This document shows positions 32,036 through 40,367 of a DNA stretch of 64,000 nucleotides, one piece after another (positions within the stretch are counted from its first letter, which is position 1; each line of letters begins with the position of its first letter). The notes under the pieces were generated by a model. It worked only from the letters and a program-made list of their open reading frames with translations, made no database searches and had not been told where the DNA came from. Location: positions 1,426,001 to 1,490,000 of the forward strand of contig OZ243038.1 in the NCBI GenBank assembly GCA_965212005.1. The letters run 5' to 3'. A program made the position numbers and the translations under genes. The stretch is from G965212005 sp965212005. Lineage in GTDB: Bacteria > Pseudomonadota > Gammaproteobacteria > Porifericomitales > Porifericomitaceae.

Positions 32036-32302
32036 ATGAAAGGCAAGCGTTACAGTGAAGAACAGATCATTGGTATTTTGAAGGAGCATGAAGCTGGCAT
32101 GTCGATGCAGAACGTGGTCCGTAAGCACGGCATAGCCAACGGCACGCTGTATCGATGGAAAGCGAAGTATGGTGGCATGGAGGTCTAGCAAGCAAAGCGA
32201 TTGCGGGCGCTGGAGGCGGAGAATGCGAAGTTGAAGCGATTGTTGGCCGATACGTTGCTGGAAAAGACCGCACTGGAGGACGTACTCGGAAAAAAATGGT
32301 GA
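32036..32302 (+). pseudogene. IS3-family orfA with an internal TAG
   Basis: OrfA provides the DNA-binding helix-turn-helix of the transposase (KRYSEEQIIGILKEHEAGMS, NVVRKHGIANGTLYRWKAKY). After GGMEV codon 51 is TAG (32186-32188) where relatives usually have Ser, and the frame then continues as QAKRLRALEAENAKLKRLLA to TGA at 32300. A single base change explains the stop. The C-terminal leucine-zipper part is needed for the fused transposase, so this copy is probably defective unless the stop is read through. Confidence 0.85.
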
Positions 32303-33114
32303 GGCCGGCGCAGCGACGCGGCGCCGTCGTGTATATGCAGTCGGCCTATCCCATGAGTCAACGCAGGGCGTGCCGGCTGGCACTACTGAGCCGCAAAGCG
32401 GCCGCCTACCAGGCCATTCCACGCAATGACGGCGCACTAAAAGAGCGGCTCAAGGAACTGGCCGAGCGCTACCCGCGATACGGGTATCTGATGTTGCATG
32501 CATTGCTCAAGGCTCAGGGCCTGGTGGTCAACCGCAAACGCACCTATAGACTGTATACAGCGCTCGGCCTGCAAATAAGAACCAGGCGGCGTAAGAAGCT
32601 CCACCAACCTCGGATACCGATGGCATTACCTACCCGGGTGAACGAACGTTGGTCATTGGACTTTGTGCACGACCAATTGGCGAATGGCCGACGGTTCCGG
32701 ATACTAAGCATCATAGATGACTTCTCTCGAAAATGTGTTGGTCAACTGGTTGACACGTCCCTCTCCGGCGCTCGTCTGGCGCGCTATCTGGATGAACTCG
32801 CCATGACGCGCTCATTGCCCACCTCGATCGTACTGGACAATGGTCCGGAACTGACCAGCAAGGCCCTGTTTTTCTGGGCACAAAAAACCAAAGTAAAACT
32901 CTGCTTCATCCAGCCTGGGAAACCAACACAAAATGCGTTTGTTGAGAGCTTCAACGGACGCTTCCGTGACGGCTGCCTGAATCAACATTGGTTTAGATCG
33001 ATCAATGATGCCAGGCAGATCATCAACGACTGGCGACATCACTACAACAATGTACGACCACACAGCTCATTGGGCTATCGGGCCCCGACCGTGTTCGAGG
33101 CAGAGGCTGCATGA
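32296..33114 (+). CDS. IS3-family transposase catalytic subunit (orfB)
   Basis: A 272-residue DDE transposase. Catalytic residues are visible in WSLDFVHDQ (first Asp), TSIVLDNGPELTSKA (second Asp) and NAFVESFNGRFRDGCL (Glu). The C-terminus HHYNNVRPHSSLGYRAPTVF is typical. It is in the -1 frame relative to orfA, and the run GGAAAAAAATGG at the junction contains a seven-A slippery sequence for programmed -1 frameshifting to make OrfAB. The open frame is intact, but the stop in orfA would prevent a full OrfAB product. Confidence 0.93.
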   Translation: MVRPAQRRGAVVYMQSAYPMSQRRACRLALLSRKAAAYQAIPRNDGALKERLKELAERYPRYGYLMLHALLKAQGLVVNRKRTYRLYTALGLQIRTRRRKKLHQPRIPMALPTRVNERWSLDFVHDQLANGRRFRILSIIDDFSRKCVGQLVDTSLSGARLARYLDELAMTRSLPTSIVLDNGPELTSKALFFWAQKTKVKLCFIQPGKPTQNAFVESFNGRFRDGCLNQHWFRSINDARQIINDWRHHYNNVRPHSSLGYRAPTVFEAEAA

Positions 33115-33816
33115 TATGATGTTTTTGTCTCTCTTTGAATGGCTACCCAACAGGGGGAAGGTCAGTAACGGGACTCACATTTGAGCAGTATATGGAAATT
33201 CGTTCTGAGTATATTTCAAAAAATCCTAATCTTTGGATATTTGAGATTTCCGCTCCTCGAGGATTTGGCGAGAAATTTGCACAAACCTATCTTCTCGGGA
33301 AATGCACAGCGCTAAAACAGCCATCCAAGAAGCTGGATTCCGGTTATTCCGGTGAGTATGACATGTGGCTTGATGGGATCAAGATCGAAGTAAAGGCTTC
33401 AAGGGCAGTTGATTCAAGCAGTGATGAACCTCTATATATTAAAGCGCTTTCACGGAATACTGACAAGCCTTTCCTAATGAACTTTCAGCAGTTAAAGCCC
33501 CAGTGCTGTGATGTATTCATATGGGTTGCAGTTTTTCGTGACGAAATTGTTTTGTGGATAATGAATTCGTCTGAAGTGCTAAATAACCCTCTCTTCTCGA
33601 AGGGGCAGCATCGTGGTAATCGTGGAAATGAAGGGCAACTCCATGTGAAACATGACAACATTCATTTGCTAGAGAAGTATGAGGTTAAAGATCAAGATCT
33701 TGATGATGTCATTCGTGTCACTGCAAAGAGAAAATGCTAACAACGCGCTGCACTAGAAATAGACCCTATTATTAGGACCGCCTGGCAACAATGTTAAGGC
33801 ATTTGAAGAAATCGCC

Positions 33817-33951
33817 ATGTCATCTTCAGAGAGAAAGAATCAAGATTTAAGGATTGTACGCTGGATGAAGTTAGTGATAAAAAATGCTGGTTTACAACCG
33901 ATTATGATCGGGGAGAAGTGTGCGGATATGATTCGGGGAGAGTGGGGTTGA
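33817..33951 (+). CDS. small hypothetical ORF between restriction and DuOB genes
   Basis: A 44-residue frame, MSSSERKNQDLRIVRWMKLV then ending MIRGEWG, lying in the 240-bp gap between the broken restriction gene and the dual-OB gene. No family is recognised. It may be a remnant or non-coding; no clear ribosome site was seen. Confidence 0.2.
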   Translation: MSSSERKNQDLRIVRWMKLVIKNAGLQPIMIGEKCADMIRGEWG

Positions 33952-33978
33952 AAAGCTGAGTTATACTGGATATGAGGT

Positions 33979-34674
33979 ATGGTCTACACAAGGAAAATTG
34001 TCTGTTTAGCCAATTCGAGAAAGCTAGAGGGCTACTGTTTTGCAGGAAAAGAAGTGCTCGGCAAAAAGTTTGGCAAGTGGATCCGGCCAGTAAGTGCGCG
34101 GGACGACGAGGAAATTTCCAAAACAGAACAAACATTCTCGGATGATAGCCAACCGAAGCTTCTGGATATAGTATCCATTCCCATGTTGAAACCCCAGCGG
34201 ATGAGACATCAGCAGGAGAACCATTTGATCGATGACAGTCAACGCTGGAAAAGAACGGGACGGGTGAAAAAATACGCATTGCCTGAGTTGCTTGATGACA
34301 CCCCTGGTGAGATATGGATTAACGCCGGGGGGAAAAATGATCGCATTCCAGTTGCTGCTGTAAGAAAATTGAAGGGGTCACTGCTTTTGATCAAGCCCGA
34401 ATCTTTGACTATCATTGTTCAAAGGACACAACTTTATAAGGAGGGCTACCTGCCTCAAGTCCGAGCAGTTTTTGGCCACAATAAACACAGCTATAATTTG
34501 GCGGTTACCGACTTGATTGCCGAAGAAAAATATCGACAAAAGAGTCGAGATTACAGAATACCCGAGCATCCCGTAGCAGTTGACAATGTGTATTTATGCG
34601 TAAGCCTCGCCGAAAAAGAATTTCAAGGCAATTTTTATAAATTAGTCGCCGCCATCATCGGAGACGAAACATAA
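33979..34674 (+). CDS. probable dual OB-fold (DuOB-type) protein
   Basis: A 231-residue soluble protein beginning KIVCLANSRKLEGYCFAGKE with KFGKWIRPVS, a pattern I associate with the dual OB-fold domain found beside DUF488 genes in bacterial conflict loci; this call is from memory and could be wrong. The two halves (about 1-110 and 115-231) are strand-rich, consistent with two OB-like barrels that bind nucleic acid or nucleotide. A TGAGG ribosome site precedes the ATG. Its stop is directly followed by the ATG of the DUF488 gene, so the two are coupled. No catalytic motif is seen. Confidence 0.6.
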   Translation: MVYTRKIVCLANSRKLEGYCFAGKEVLGKKFGKWIRPVSARDDEEISKTEQTFSDDSQPKLLDIVSIPMLKPQRMRHQQENHLIDDSQRWKRTGRVKKYALPELLDDTPGEIWINAGGKNDRIPVAAVRKLKGSLLLIKPESLTIIVQRTQLYKEGYLPQVRAVFGHNKHSYNLAVTDLIAEEKYRQKSRDYRIPEHPVAVDNVYLCVSLAEKEFQGNFYKLVAAIIGDET

Positions 34675-35280
34675 ATGTCCAACGAGTTATTTACAATCGG
34701 TCATTCGACGCATGACGCCGCGTATCTTTTCCGGTTGCTCAAACAACACGGCGTGAACGCCGTGTGCGATGTTCGTTCGCATCCGTGCAGCAGCTATAAT
34801 CCGCAATACAACCGCGAGAAAATCGCGGACGAGATGAAGAACCACGACATCACTTATATCTTTCTTGGCAAGGAACTGGGTGCGCGCAGCAATAATTCCA
34901 ACTGCTATGTGGATGGCAAAATCCAGTTTGGAAAACTGGCCGCCGACCCGTTGTTTCAAAAAGGATTGGCGCGCCTGAAGAAAGGCGTGAAAAAATACTC
35001 CATTGCCCTGATGTGCGCTGAGAAAGACCCCCTCATTTGCCATCGAACTATTTTGGTGGCGCGACAACTGCGGCGGGAATTTACCATCAAACATATTCTT
35101 GCGGATGGCCGTGTTGAAAACAACGAATCGACAGAAAAACGACTGATGAGTTTATTGAATATCCAGCCGGATTTAATCAGGAATGAATGTCAATGTATCG
35201 AGGAAGCGTATGACTTGCAGGGAAGTAAAATCGCCTATGACAAGGGGAACCAGGTACATGAGAACTATGAAAAATATTGA
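34675..35280 (+). CDS. DUF488 family protein, first of two
   Basis: A 201-residue DUF488 protein: LFTIGHSTHDAAYLFRLLKQ, VCDVRSHPCSSYNPQYN near the start, and the family's conserved CAEKDPLICHRTILVARQLR. The conserved Asp/Arg (DVR) and Cys-Glu...Cys-His-Arg residues could form an active site, but the biochemical activity of DUF488 is not established. It starts on the base after the DuOB stop and ends overlapping the second DUF488 gene by 14 bp. The tight three-gene spacing indicates one functional unit. Confidence 0.88.
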   Translation: MSNELFTIGHSTHDAAYLFRLLKQHGVNAVCDVRSHPCSSYNPQYNREKIADEMKNHDITYIFLGKELGARSNNSNCYVDGKIQFGKLAADPLFQKGLARLKKGVKKYSIALMCAEKDPLICHRTILVARQLRREFTIKHILADGRVENNESTEKRLMSLLNIQPDLIRNECQCIEEAYDLQGSKIAYDKGNQVHENYEKY

Positions 35281-35716
35281 TTTATACACCATCGGTTTCA
35301 CCAAGAAAAAGGCAGAGTATTTTTTCGAGAAACTGCGAAAATCCGGCGTCAAAAGGGTGCTGGACGTGCGGCTGAACAATGTTTCGCAACTCGCCGGTTT
35401 CGCCAAAAAAGATGACTTGGTCTATTTCCTCAAGAACCTGGGCGGCATGGGCTACCTCCACCTTGCGGAACTGGCGCCGACGCAGGAGATGCTGGACGCC
35501 TATAAAAAACACAAGGGCGATTGGTCGGCTTATGAAGAACAGTTTCTTGAACTGATGGCGCAACGCCACATTGAGGAGCGCCTTGATAAAGAAACATTGG
35601 ACGGCGGCTGTCTATTGTGCAGCGAAGACAAACCGCATCACTGCCACAGACGGCTGGTCGCGGAATACCTGCAGAAGAAGTGGGGGAACGAGGTACGCGT
35701 GACGCACCTGGTTTGA
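35267..35716 (+). CDS. DUF488 family protein, second of two
   Basis: A 149-residue DUF488 protein distinct from its neighbour: DLYTIGFTKKKAEYFFEKLR, VLDVRLNNVSQLAGFAKKDD, and CSEDKPHHCHRRLVAEYL. It keeps the DVR and C-x-E...CHR residues. The start at 35267 (MKNIDLYTIG) overlaps the end of the first DUF488 gene by 14 bp, implying coupled translation. Two diverged paralogues side by side suggest a heteromeric complex rather than a simple duplicate. Confidence 0.87.
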   Translation: MKNIDLYTIGFTKKKAEYFFEKLRKSGVKRVLDVRLNNVSQLAGFAKKDDLVYFLKNLGGMGYLHLAELAPTQEMLDAYKKHKGDWSAYEEQFLELMAQRHIEERLDKETLDGGCLLCSEDKPHHCHRRLVAEYLQKKWGNEVRVTHLV

Positions 35717-35756
35717 TACGCGGTAAAAATGCGCTGCTGCGATCAAGCGGCTCAAC

Positions 35757-35967
35757 AAAAAATGTGCTGATCAATACAGGGGAGAGATTCCAGTTTGCCG
35801 CGCCCGAAGAAACCTCGGCGCTGATGGCGGAACTGGCGGTGTGGATTCAGCATTGGCTCGGAAAAAGCACCGAAGACAAGCACAAGACGCTGATCTCTTT
35901 TCTCACCGAACTTCATCAGCGGTTTATCCGCATCCATCCATTTGATGACGGCAATGGCCAAAAGTAA
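35757..35967 (+). pseudogene. Fic domain fragment
   Basis: Encodes ERFQFAAPEETSALMAELAV to FIRIHPFDDGNGQK, the central part of a Fic protein up to the catalytic HPFDDGNG motif, then stops. It is about 90 percent identical in DNA over some 180 bp to 43200-43380 in the intact Fic gene at 42776. It lacks both ends, so it is a leftover of duplication or recombination. Confidence 0.8.
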
Positions 35968-35997
35968 TATTCAGTAATGGCGTTTCTGTAAAATTTA

Positions 35998-36026
35998 TTG
36001 ACTGTGCGGCGCCAATCTCCTATTAT
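35998..36026 (+). promoter_or_regulatory. predicted promoter of the first hsdS/hsdM pair
   Basis: TTGACT (35998-36003), exactly 17 bp, then TATTAT (36021-36026): a near-consensus sigma70 promoter. Transcription would start at about 36033, immediately before the ATG at 36034, so the mRNA would be leaderless or nearly so. Confidence 0.6.
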
Positions 36027-36033
36027 CAGGGAC

Positions 36034-36639
36034 ATGGCCACATTGCTCAAAGAAATCGCTCAGGTCCAGATGGGCCTGTCTTTCCGCCTCCGCATACAGC
36101 CGGAAAAGGGCGGAAACATTGCCGTGATTCAAATGCGCGACCTCACCGAAGACCACCGGCTGAGCCATGCGTCCCATTTGGCCGCCGTTGCGATGAAAGA
36201 CGTCAGTGCACACCATTTAGTAAACCCCGGCGACCTGGTATTTCGCTCCCGGGGAAAGACGACCACCACGTCCATCATTGACGAACCAATAGACGGGACG
36301 ATTATCGCCGCCCCGCTGTTGAGGATTCGAGTTGTAAGCCCCAAAGTGCTCCCCGAGTATCTTTGCTGGTTCATCAATCAACCGTCCTCCCAGGCGTTTT
36401 TGCACAGCAGGGCCACCGGCACGGCGATGGTGATGATCGGAAAGTCCACGCTAGACAGCCTGGCGGTTCCCGTTCCGAGCCGTGCCCGCCAAAAGCAAAT
36501 CTCCGCCCTCGCCGCTTTATCGGACCGGGAACAAACGTTACTGGCAGATTTAGCGAAACAACGAAAAAAGCTCATTGCAGGGACGCTGATGAAACTGGCG
36601 ACGGAACACGAAAGCAGCACGAGGCATTACCCGCATTGA
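36034..36639 (+). CDS. hsdS: single-TRD type I specificity subunit-like protein
   Basis: A 201-residue protein with one target recognition domain followed by a helical dimerisation segment: KEIAQVQMGLSFRLRI, INPGDLVFRSRGKTTTTSII-like strand (read here as VNPGDLVFRSRGKTTTTSII), MVMIGKSTLDSLAVPVPSRA and SALAALSDREQTLLADLAKQ. HsdS proteins normally carry two such halves; half-size subunits can act as dimers. It lies nine bases before hsdM. A second, full-length hsdS is found at 40368. This copy may give an alternative specificity. Confidence 0.75.
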   Translation: MATLLKEIAQVQMGLSFRLRIQPEKGGNIAVIQMRDLTEDHRLSHASHLAAVAMKDVSAHHLVNPGDLVFRSRGKTTTTSIIDEPIDGTIIAAPLLRIRVVSPKVLPEYLCWFINQPSSQAFLHSRATGTAMVMIGKSTLDSLAVPVPSRARQKQISALAALSDREQTLLADLAKQRKKLIAGTLMKLATEHESSTRHYPH

Positions 36640-36648
36640 GCCAACAAC

Positions 36649-38160
36649 ATGAACGATAAAATCCAACAAAAAGACATCAACGCCGCCGCCTGGGCCGCCT
36701 GCGACACCTTTCGCGGGGTGATGGACGCTGCCGGGTACAAGGACTACATCCTGGTGATGTTGTTCGTCAAATACATTTCCGACGTATGGCAAGATCACTG
36801 CGAAAAATACCGACGGCAACACGGAAACAACAAAGAACGCATCCGGCGCAAACTCAAATACGAGCGTTTCATTCTGCCGAAAGGCCAGAGTTTTTACGAC
36901 TTGTATGAAAAACGCTCGGAAGCCAACGTCGGCGAACTCATCAACAGCGCCCTGGAGGCCATCGAAACGAAGAACCGGGAAAAACTGGGAGACGTTTTCC
37001 GCAACATAGATTTCAACAACGAGGCCAATCTCGGCCAAACCAAAGACCGCAACCGCCGCCTGAAAATGCTGCTGGAGGATTTCAACAAGCCCGAACTGGA
37101 CATGAGTCCGAGCCGCGTTTCGGAAGACGTGATCGGCAACACCTACATCTACCTGATCGAACGCTTCGCCTCCGGTGCCGGCAAAAAAGCCGGCGAGTTC
37201 TACACGCCGCACAAAGTATCCGAACTGGTGGCAAAGCTGTGCGCCCCCAAACCCGGCGCCCGCATCTGCGACCCCGCCTGCGGTTCCGGCGGGCTGCTGA
37301 TCGAGGCCGCGCGCGTGGTGGGCGGCAAAGACTACGCGCTTTACGGCATGGAAGTGAACGGCGGCACTTGGGCACTGGCACGCATGAATATGTTCCTGCA
37401 CGGCGCCGACGCGGCCCGCATTGAATGGTGCAACACGCTCACCGCCCCGGCGCTGGTGGAAAATGACCGGCTGATGAAATTCAACAACGTGGTCGCCAAC
37501 CCGCCGTTTTCGCTGGACAAGTGGGGCGCGGAAGATGCCGAAACCGACGATTGGAAACGCTTCTGGCGCGGCGTGCCGCCCAAGTCCAAGGGCGACTACG
37601 CGTTCATCAGCCACATGGTCGAAACGGCCTTGGAAAAAGAAGGACGGATTGCCGTCGTCGCCCCGCACGGCGTTTTGTTTCGCGGCGGCGCCGAGGGGCG
37701 CATCCGGCAAAAGTTGATCGAGGAAAACCTGCTGGACGCGGTCATCGGGCTGCCGGGCAATCTTTTCCCGACCACCTCCATACCGGTAGCCATTCTGGTT
37801 TTTGACCGCGCCCGGGAAAAAGGCGGCAAAAGGCACCGATGCAAAGATGTTTTATTTGTTGACGCCAGCCGGGAATACGAGGCCAACAAAAATCAAAACA
37901 CCCTGCTCGATGAACATATCAAAAAAATCCTGAAAACCTGCAAAGCGCGCAAGAACGTCGAGAAATACGCCCACGTCGCCGACTTCAATGAGATCAAGGA
38001 GAACGACTTCAACCTCAACCTCCCACGCTACGTGGACACCTTCGAGGAAGAAGAGGAGATAGACATAGACGCAGTGCAGCGGGAGATTGACCAACTGGAA
38101 AAAGAGCTGGCCAAAGTACGGACGGAGATGGCAAAGAAGATGAAGGGGATCGAAAGATGA
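36649..38160 (+). CDS. hsdM: type I restriction-modification system methyltransferase subunit
   Basis: A 503-residue HsdM. N-terminal helical domain (DYILVMLFVKYISDVWQDH), then YIYLIERFASGAGKKAGEFY with TPHKVSELVAKL, SAM-binding DPACGSGGLLIEAARV near residue 209 and catalytic NPPFSLDKWG near 284. The C-terminus is a coiled coil (DAVQREIDQLEKELAKVRTE). With HsdS it methylates adenine at the recognition site, and with HsdR it restricts unmodified DNA. Its stop overlaps the dinD remnant. Confidence 0.95.
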   Translation: MNDKIQQKDINAAAWAACDTFRGVMDAAGYKDYILVMLFVKYISDVWQDHCEKYRRQHGNNKERIRRKLKYERFILPKGQSFYDLYEKRSEANVGELINSALEAIETKNREKLGDVFRNIDFNNEANLGQTKDRNRRLKMLLEDFNKPELDMSPSRVSEDVIGNTYIYLIERFASGAGKKAGEFYTPHKVSELVAKLCAPKPGARICDPACGSGGLLIEAARVVGGKDYALYGMEVNGGTWALARMNMFLHGADAARIEWCNTLTAPALVENDRLMKFNNVVANPPFSLDKWGAEDAETDDWKRFWRGVPPKSKGDYAFISHMVETALEKEGRIAVVAPHGVLFRGGAEGRIRQKLIEENLLDAVIGLPGNLFPTTSIPVAILVFDRAREKGGKRHRCKDVLFVDASREYEANKNQNTLLDEHIKKILKTCKARKNVEKYAHVADFNEIKENDFNLNLPRYVDTFEEEEEIDIDAVQREIDQLEKELAKVRTEMAKKMKGIER

Positions 38161-38543
38161 AAGCGGAAAAGAGTGTGCGCCAGGTGGAGACAATGTACCC
38201 CCAAGCGTTTGAAAGCATCCGCCGGGAGACTGAGGACGGGGAAGAATGTTGGTATGCGCGAGAGCTTTCCAGGGTGCTTGGGTACTCGGTATATCGGAAT
38301 TTTGATCCGGTAATCAATCGCTCAAAAACCGACTGCCGGAACAGCGGACAACCCGTTTCCGACCATTACGAGGATGTCCTCGCAATGTTCACCACCTGGT
38401 CTGGTGCCCGGCGTCAAGTAGTCGATGTACGACTTTCCCGCTACGCCTGCTACCTGATAGTTCAAAACGGCGATCCCTCCAAGCCCGGCATCGCCAGCGG
38501 TCAAACCTACTTCGCCGAAGGGATGCCAATGAGCATGTTGTAG
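38157..38543 (+). pseudogene. dinD: truncated DinD-like gene
   Basis: The 128-residue frame matches the first half of DinD, a DNA-damage-inducible protein that inhibits RecA filaments in E. coli: ELSRVLGYSVYRNFDPVINR, SDHYEDVLAMFTTWSGARRQ, and VRLSRYACYLIVQNGDPSKP followed by GQTYFA. The protein then ends eight residues later, where full-length DinD would continue for about 150 residues. DinD-like genes are common passengers of hsd loci. It starts by overlapping the hsdM stop, so it may still be translated, but function is unlikely. Confidence 0.75.
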
Positions 38544-38634
38544 GCACATCAAGCAACATATATACGAAAGTCATATTTTGTATACATATTATGGGAAAAC
38601 ATATACATTTTGGACCCATTCGAGAGCCATCAAG

Positions 38635-39726
38635 ATGAACCCGGCCTATTCGCTCACACAGTTTCCGCCCCAAGTGGACTTGCAGACCGTCCCGGTTCTG
38701 CAGGTATTGACGCAAGCACGGGCGACGCTGGGCGAACTGAAAGGATGGGCCACCAGTCTGCCCAACCCGGATATCTTGCTGGACACTTTGTTTTTACAAG
38801 AGGCCCTGGCGAGCTCCGAGATTGAAAACATTGTAACCACGCAAGACGAGGTGTTTCGCGTTGATTTGTTCGCTGATACGGGCTCGGTGGAGGCCAGGGA
38901 GGTGGCGCGTTACCGCGCCGCCATGCGCCTGGGATATGACGCATGGCGGAAAAACGGCTTCATCAGCGAAAACATGCTGGTTGACATGTTCCGCCTGCTC
39001 AAGCAACGGAATGACGGCTACCGGCAAATGGCCGGCGTGGCGATACGCAATTTGCAAACGGGAGAGAATATTTATAGTCCGCCGCAAGACCGGCGCGAAA
39101 TCGAGGCGCTTATGAAAGAGTTGGCGAACTTCATTAATGACCAATCGCCGTGCGATCTCGACCCGCTCATCAAAATGGCGCTCATTCATCACCAGTTTGA
39201 GAGCATTCACCCTTTTCCGGATGGCAACGGGCGCATTGGCCGTGTGCTGAATGTGCTGTATCTAACTCACGAAGAACTCTTAGACGCGCCCATGCTCTAT
39301 TTGAGCCGCGCTATCAACCGCACAAAACCCGACTATTACCGTCTGCTGCAAACCGTGCGTGAACAAGGCGCATGGGAAGAATGGGTGATATACATACTGC
39401 GCGCAGTTACTGAAACCGCGAAATCAACCTTGAAACTTGTATCAGGCATCCGCGACCTGATGGCCGAGCACAAGCGCCGCATGCGCGATAATCTGCCAAA
39501 AATTTACTCCCAGGATTTGCTGAACAATTTATTCCGTCATCCCTATACGCGCATTGACTATGTGGCGAAAGACCTGGAAGTTGGGCGCCAGACAGCGCGC
39601 AAATATCTGAAACAGTTAGCGGGAAGCGGTCTGGTTGATGAGGTAAAGACCGGACAAAACAACTATTACATAAACAAAGAACTGGTTGACCTGTTTGTCA
39701 GTGTTTCGACGGAAGGAGACAGTTAA
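38635..39726 (+). CDS. Fic family protein (probable AMP-transferase)
   Basis: A 363-residue Fic protein with the catalytic motif HPFPDGNGRIGR and the flap upstream. An N-terminal SSEIENI matches the (S/T)xxxE(G/N) inhibitory motif, so the enzyme is probably autoinhibited (class II). The C-terminal 90 residues form a winged helix (RIDYVAKDLEVGRQTARKYL), common in Fic proteins of this length. Fic proteins usually attach AMP to target proteins. An ATG at 38635 (MNPAYSLTQFPPQ) is chosen; an in-frame ATG-like start at 38578 is also possible. It lies between hsdM and the second hsdS. Confidence 0.92.
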   Translation: MNPAYSLTQFPPQVDLQTVPVLQVLTQARATLGELKGWATSLPNPDILLDTLFLQEALASSEIENIVTTQDEVFRVDLFADTGSVEAREVARYRAAMRLGYDAWRKNGFISENMLVDMFRLLKQRNDGYRQMAGVAIRNLQTGENIYSPPQDRREIEALMKELANFINDQSPCDLDPLIKMALIHHQFESIHPFPDGNGRIGRVLNVLYLTHEELLDAPMLYLSRAINRTKPDYYRLLQTVREQGAWEEWVIYILRAVTETAKSTLKLVSGIRDLMAEHKRRMRDNLPKIYSQDLLNNLFRHPYTRIDYVAKDLEVGRQTARKYLKQLAGSGLVDEVKTGQNNYYINKELVDLFVSVSTEGDS

Positions 39727-39984
39727 GTGAAAAGCAAGAAAGACAGTCTTGTTGTCGGTGGCGGGGAGTTCCTGGTGTATCAGTCCGATGACGGAAGCAT
39801 CAAACTGGAAGTGCGTCTTGAAAATGAGACCGTATGGCTAACGCAGAAGGCGATGGCGGAGTTGTTCGACACATCCGCCGACAATATCAGCCTGCACCTT
39901 AAAAACATCTATGCGGAAAGGGAATTGGAGAAAAACGCAACCACCGAGGACTTCTCGGTAGTTCAAAAAAATGCAAATGGCTAA
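39727..39984 (+). pseudogene. RhuM-family protein, truncated N-terminal part
   Basis: An 85-residue frame with GTG start directly after the fic stop and a strong GGAAGGAG site. It contains the RhuM N-terminal DNA-binding-like pattern VRLENETVWLTQKAMAELFD, TSADNISLHLKNIYAERELE and FSVVQKNANG. Full RhuM proteins are about 330 residues, so the rest is deleted. RhuM genes are frequent riders in hsd operons; their role is not established. Confidence 0.7.
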
Positions 39985-40357
39985 AAACAAAAAGACCAAT
40001 GATGTGGCCATCTATCAGGCCACAAGCGGGGAAATTGCGTTTCGGGGAGATTTTCAGCGCAATACGATTTGGGGGAATCTGAACCAAATCGCCGAGTTGT
40101 TTGGCCGGGATAAATCGGTGATTTTCCGCCACATCAGGAATATCTTTCGGTCTCAAGAACTGGAGCCGGATTCAGTTGTTGCAAAAATTGCAACAACTGC
40201 CACCGACGGCAAAGCCTGCCAATCGGAAGCAGCCCGGCATATCAACAAGATTTTCAAAGACGGGGAAGTCAGCCGTAAAAGCAATGTGCAAAAAATGCAC
40301 TTTGCTCACGCGATAAACCAGTCAACTTGTATTCTTTGGATATCATCCTGCTTTTAG
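39977..40357 (+). pseudogene. second RhuM-like fragment with frameshift
   Basis: Another RhuM-type N-terminus: AIYQATSGEIAFRGDFQRNT, IWGNLNQIAELFGRDKSVIF and RHIRNIFRSQELEPDSVVAK. Near 40310 a frameshift is visible: the alternative frame reads DKPVNLYSLDIILLL, matching the usual YNLDxILAVGY segment, after which the gene ends. It overlaps the first fragment by a few bases. The two may be remnants of separate tandem genes. Confidence 0.65.
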
Positions 40358-40367
40358 AGGGAAAGTG

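Larger units (their letters stand above)
31962..33164 (+). mobile_element. IS3-family insertion sequence (IS407-like), 1203 bp
   Basis: The ends are TGACCTTTCCCCC on the left and, read inward, TGACCTTCCCCCT on the right; both continue to a shared GGTAGCCA and TCAAAGAGA, so they form imperfect inverted repeats. Flanking GTAA (31958-31961 and 33165-33168) is a 4-bp target duplication, the size made by the IS407 group. It carries orfA and orfB with an A7 slippage run between them. The length is normal for the family. Confidence 0.93.
31811..33740 (+). pseudogene. type II restriction endonuclease gene interrupted by an IS3-family element
   Basis: The gene starts with GTG at 31811 after a GAAGAGG site, reads DLTELKNRICENFVGDQDEL and on to LICRLIDV, and is then interrupted at 31961 by an IS. 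After the element and a 4-bp duplication it resumes at 33169 with TGLTFEQYMEIRSEYISKNP. Joining 31811-31961 to 33169-33740 gives one open frame of 240 residues. The second half has a PD-(D/E)XK-like core, GEYDMWLDGIKIEVKASRA, consistent with a restriction nuclease. It is the partner of the methyltransferase upstream. As it stands the enzyme is inactivated, while the methyltransferase remains whole. The 3' part alone has no clear start. Confidence 0.9.

Noticed and set aside
36550..37836. 428-codon minus-strand frame in hsdM
   Set aside because: Antisense to hsdM; hydrophobic and Gly/Val-rich mirror sequence with no domain.
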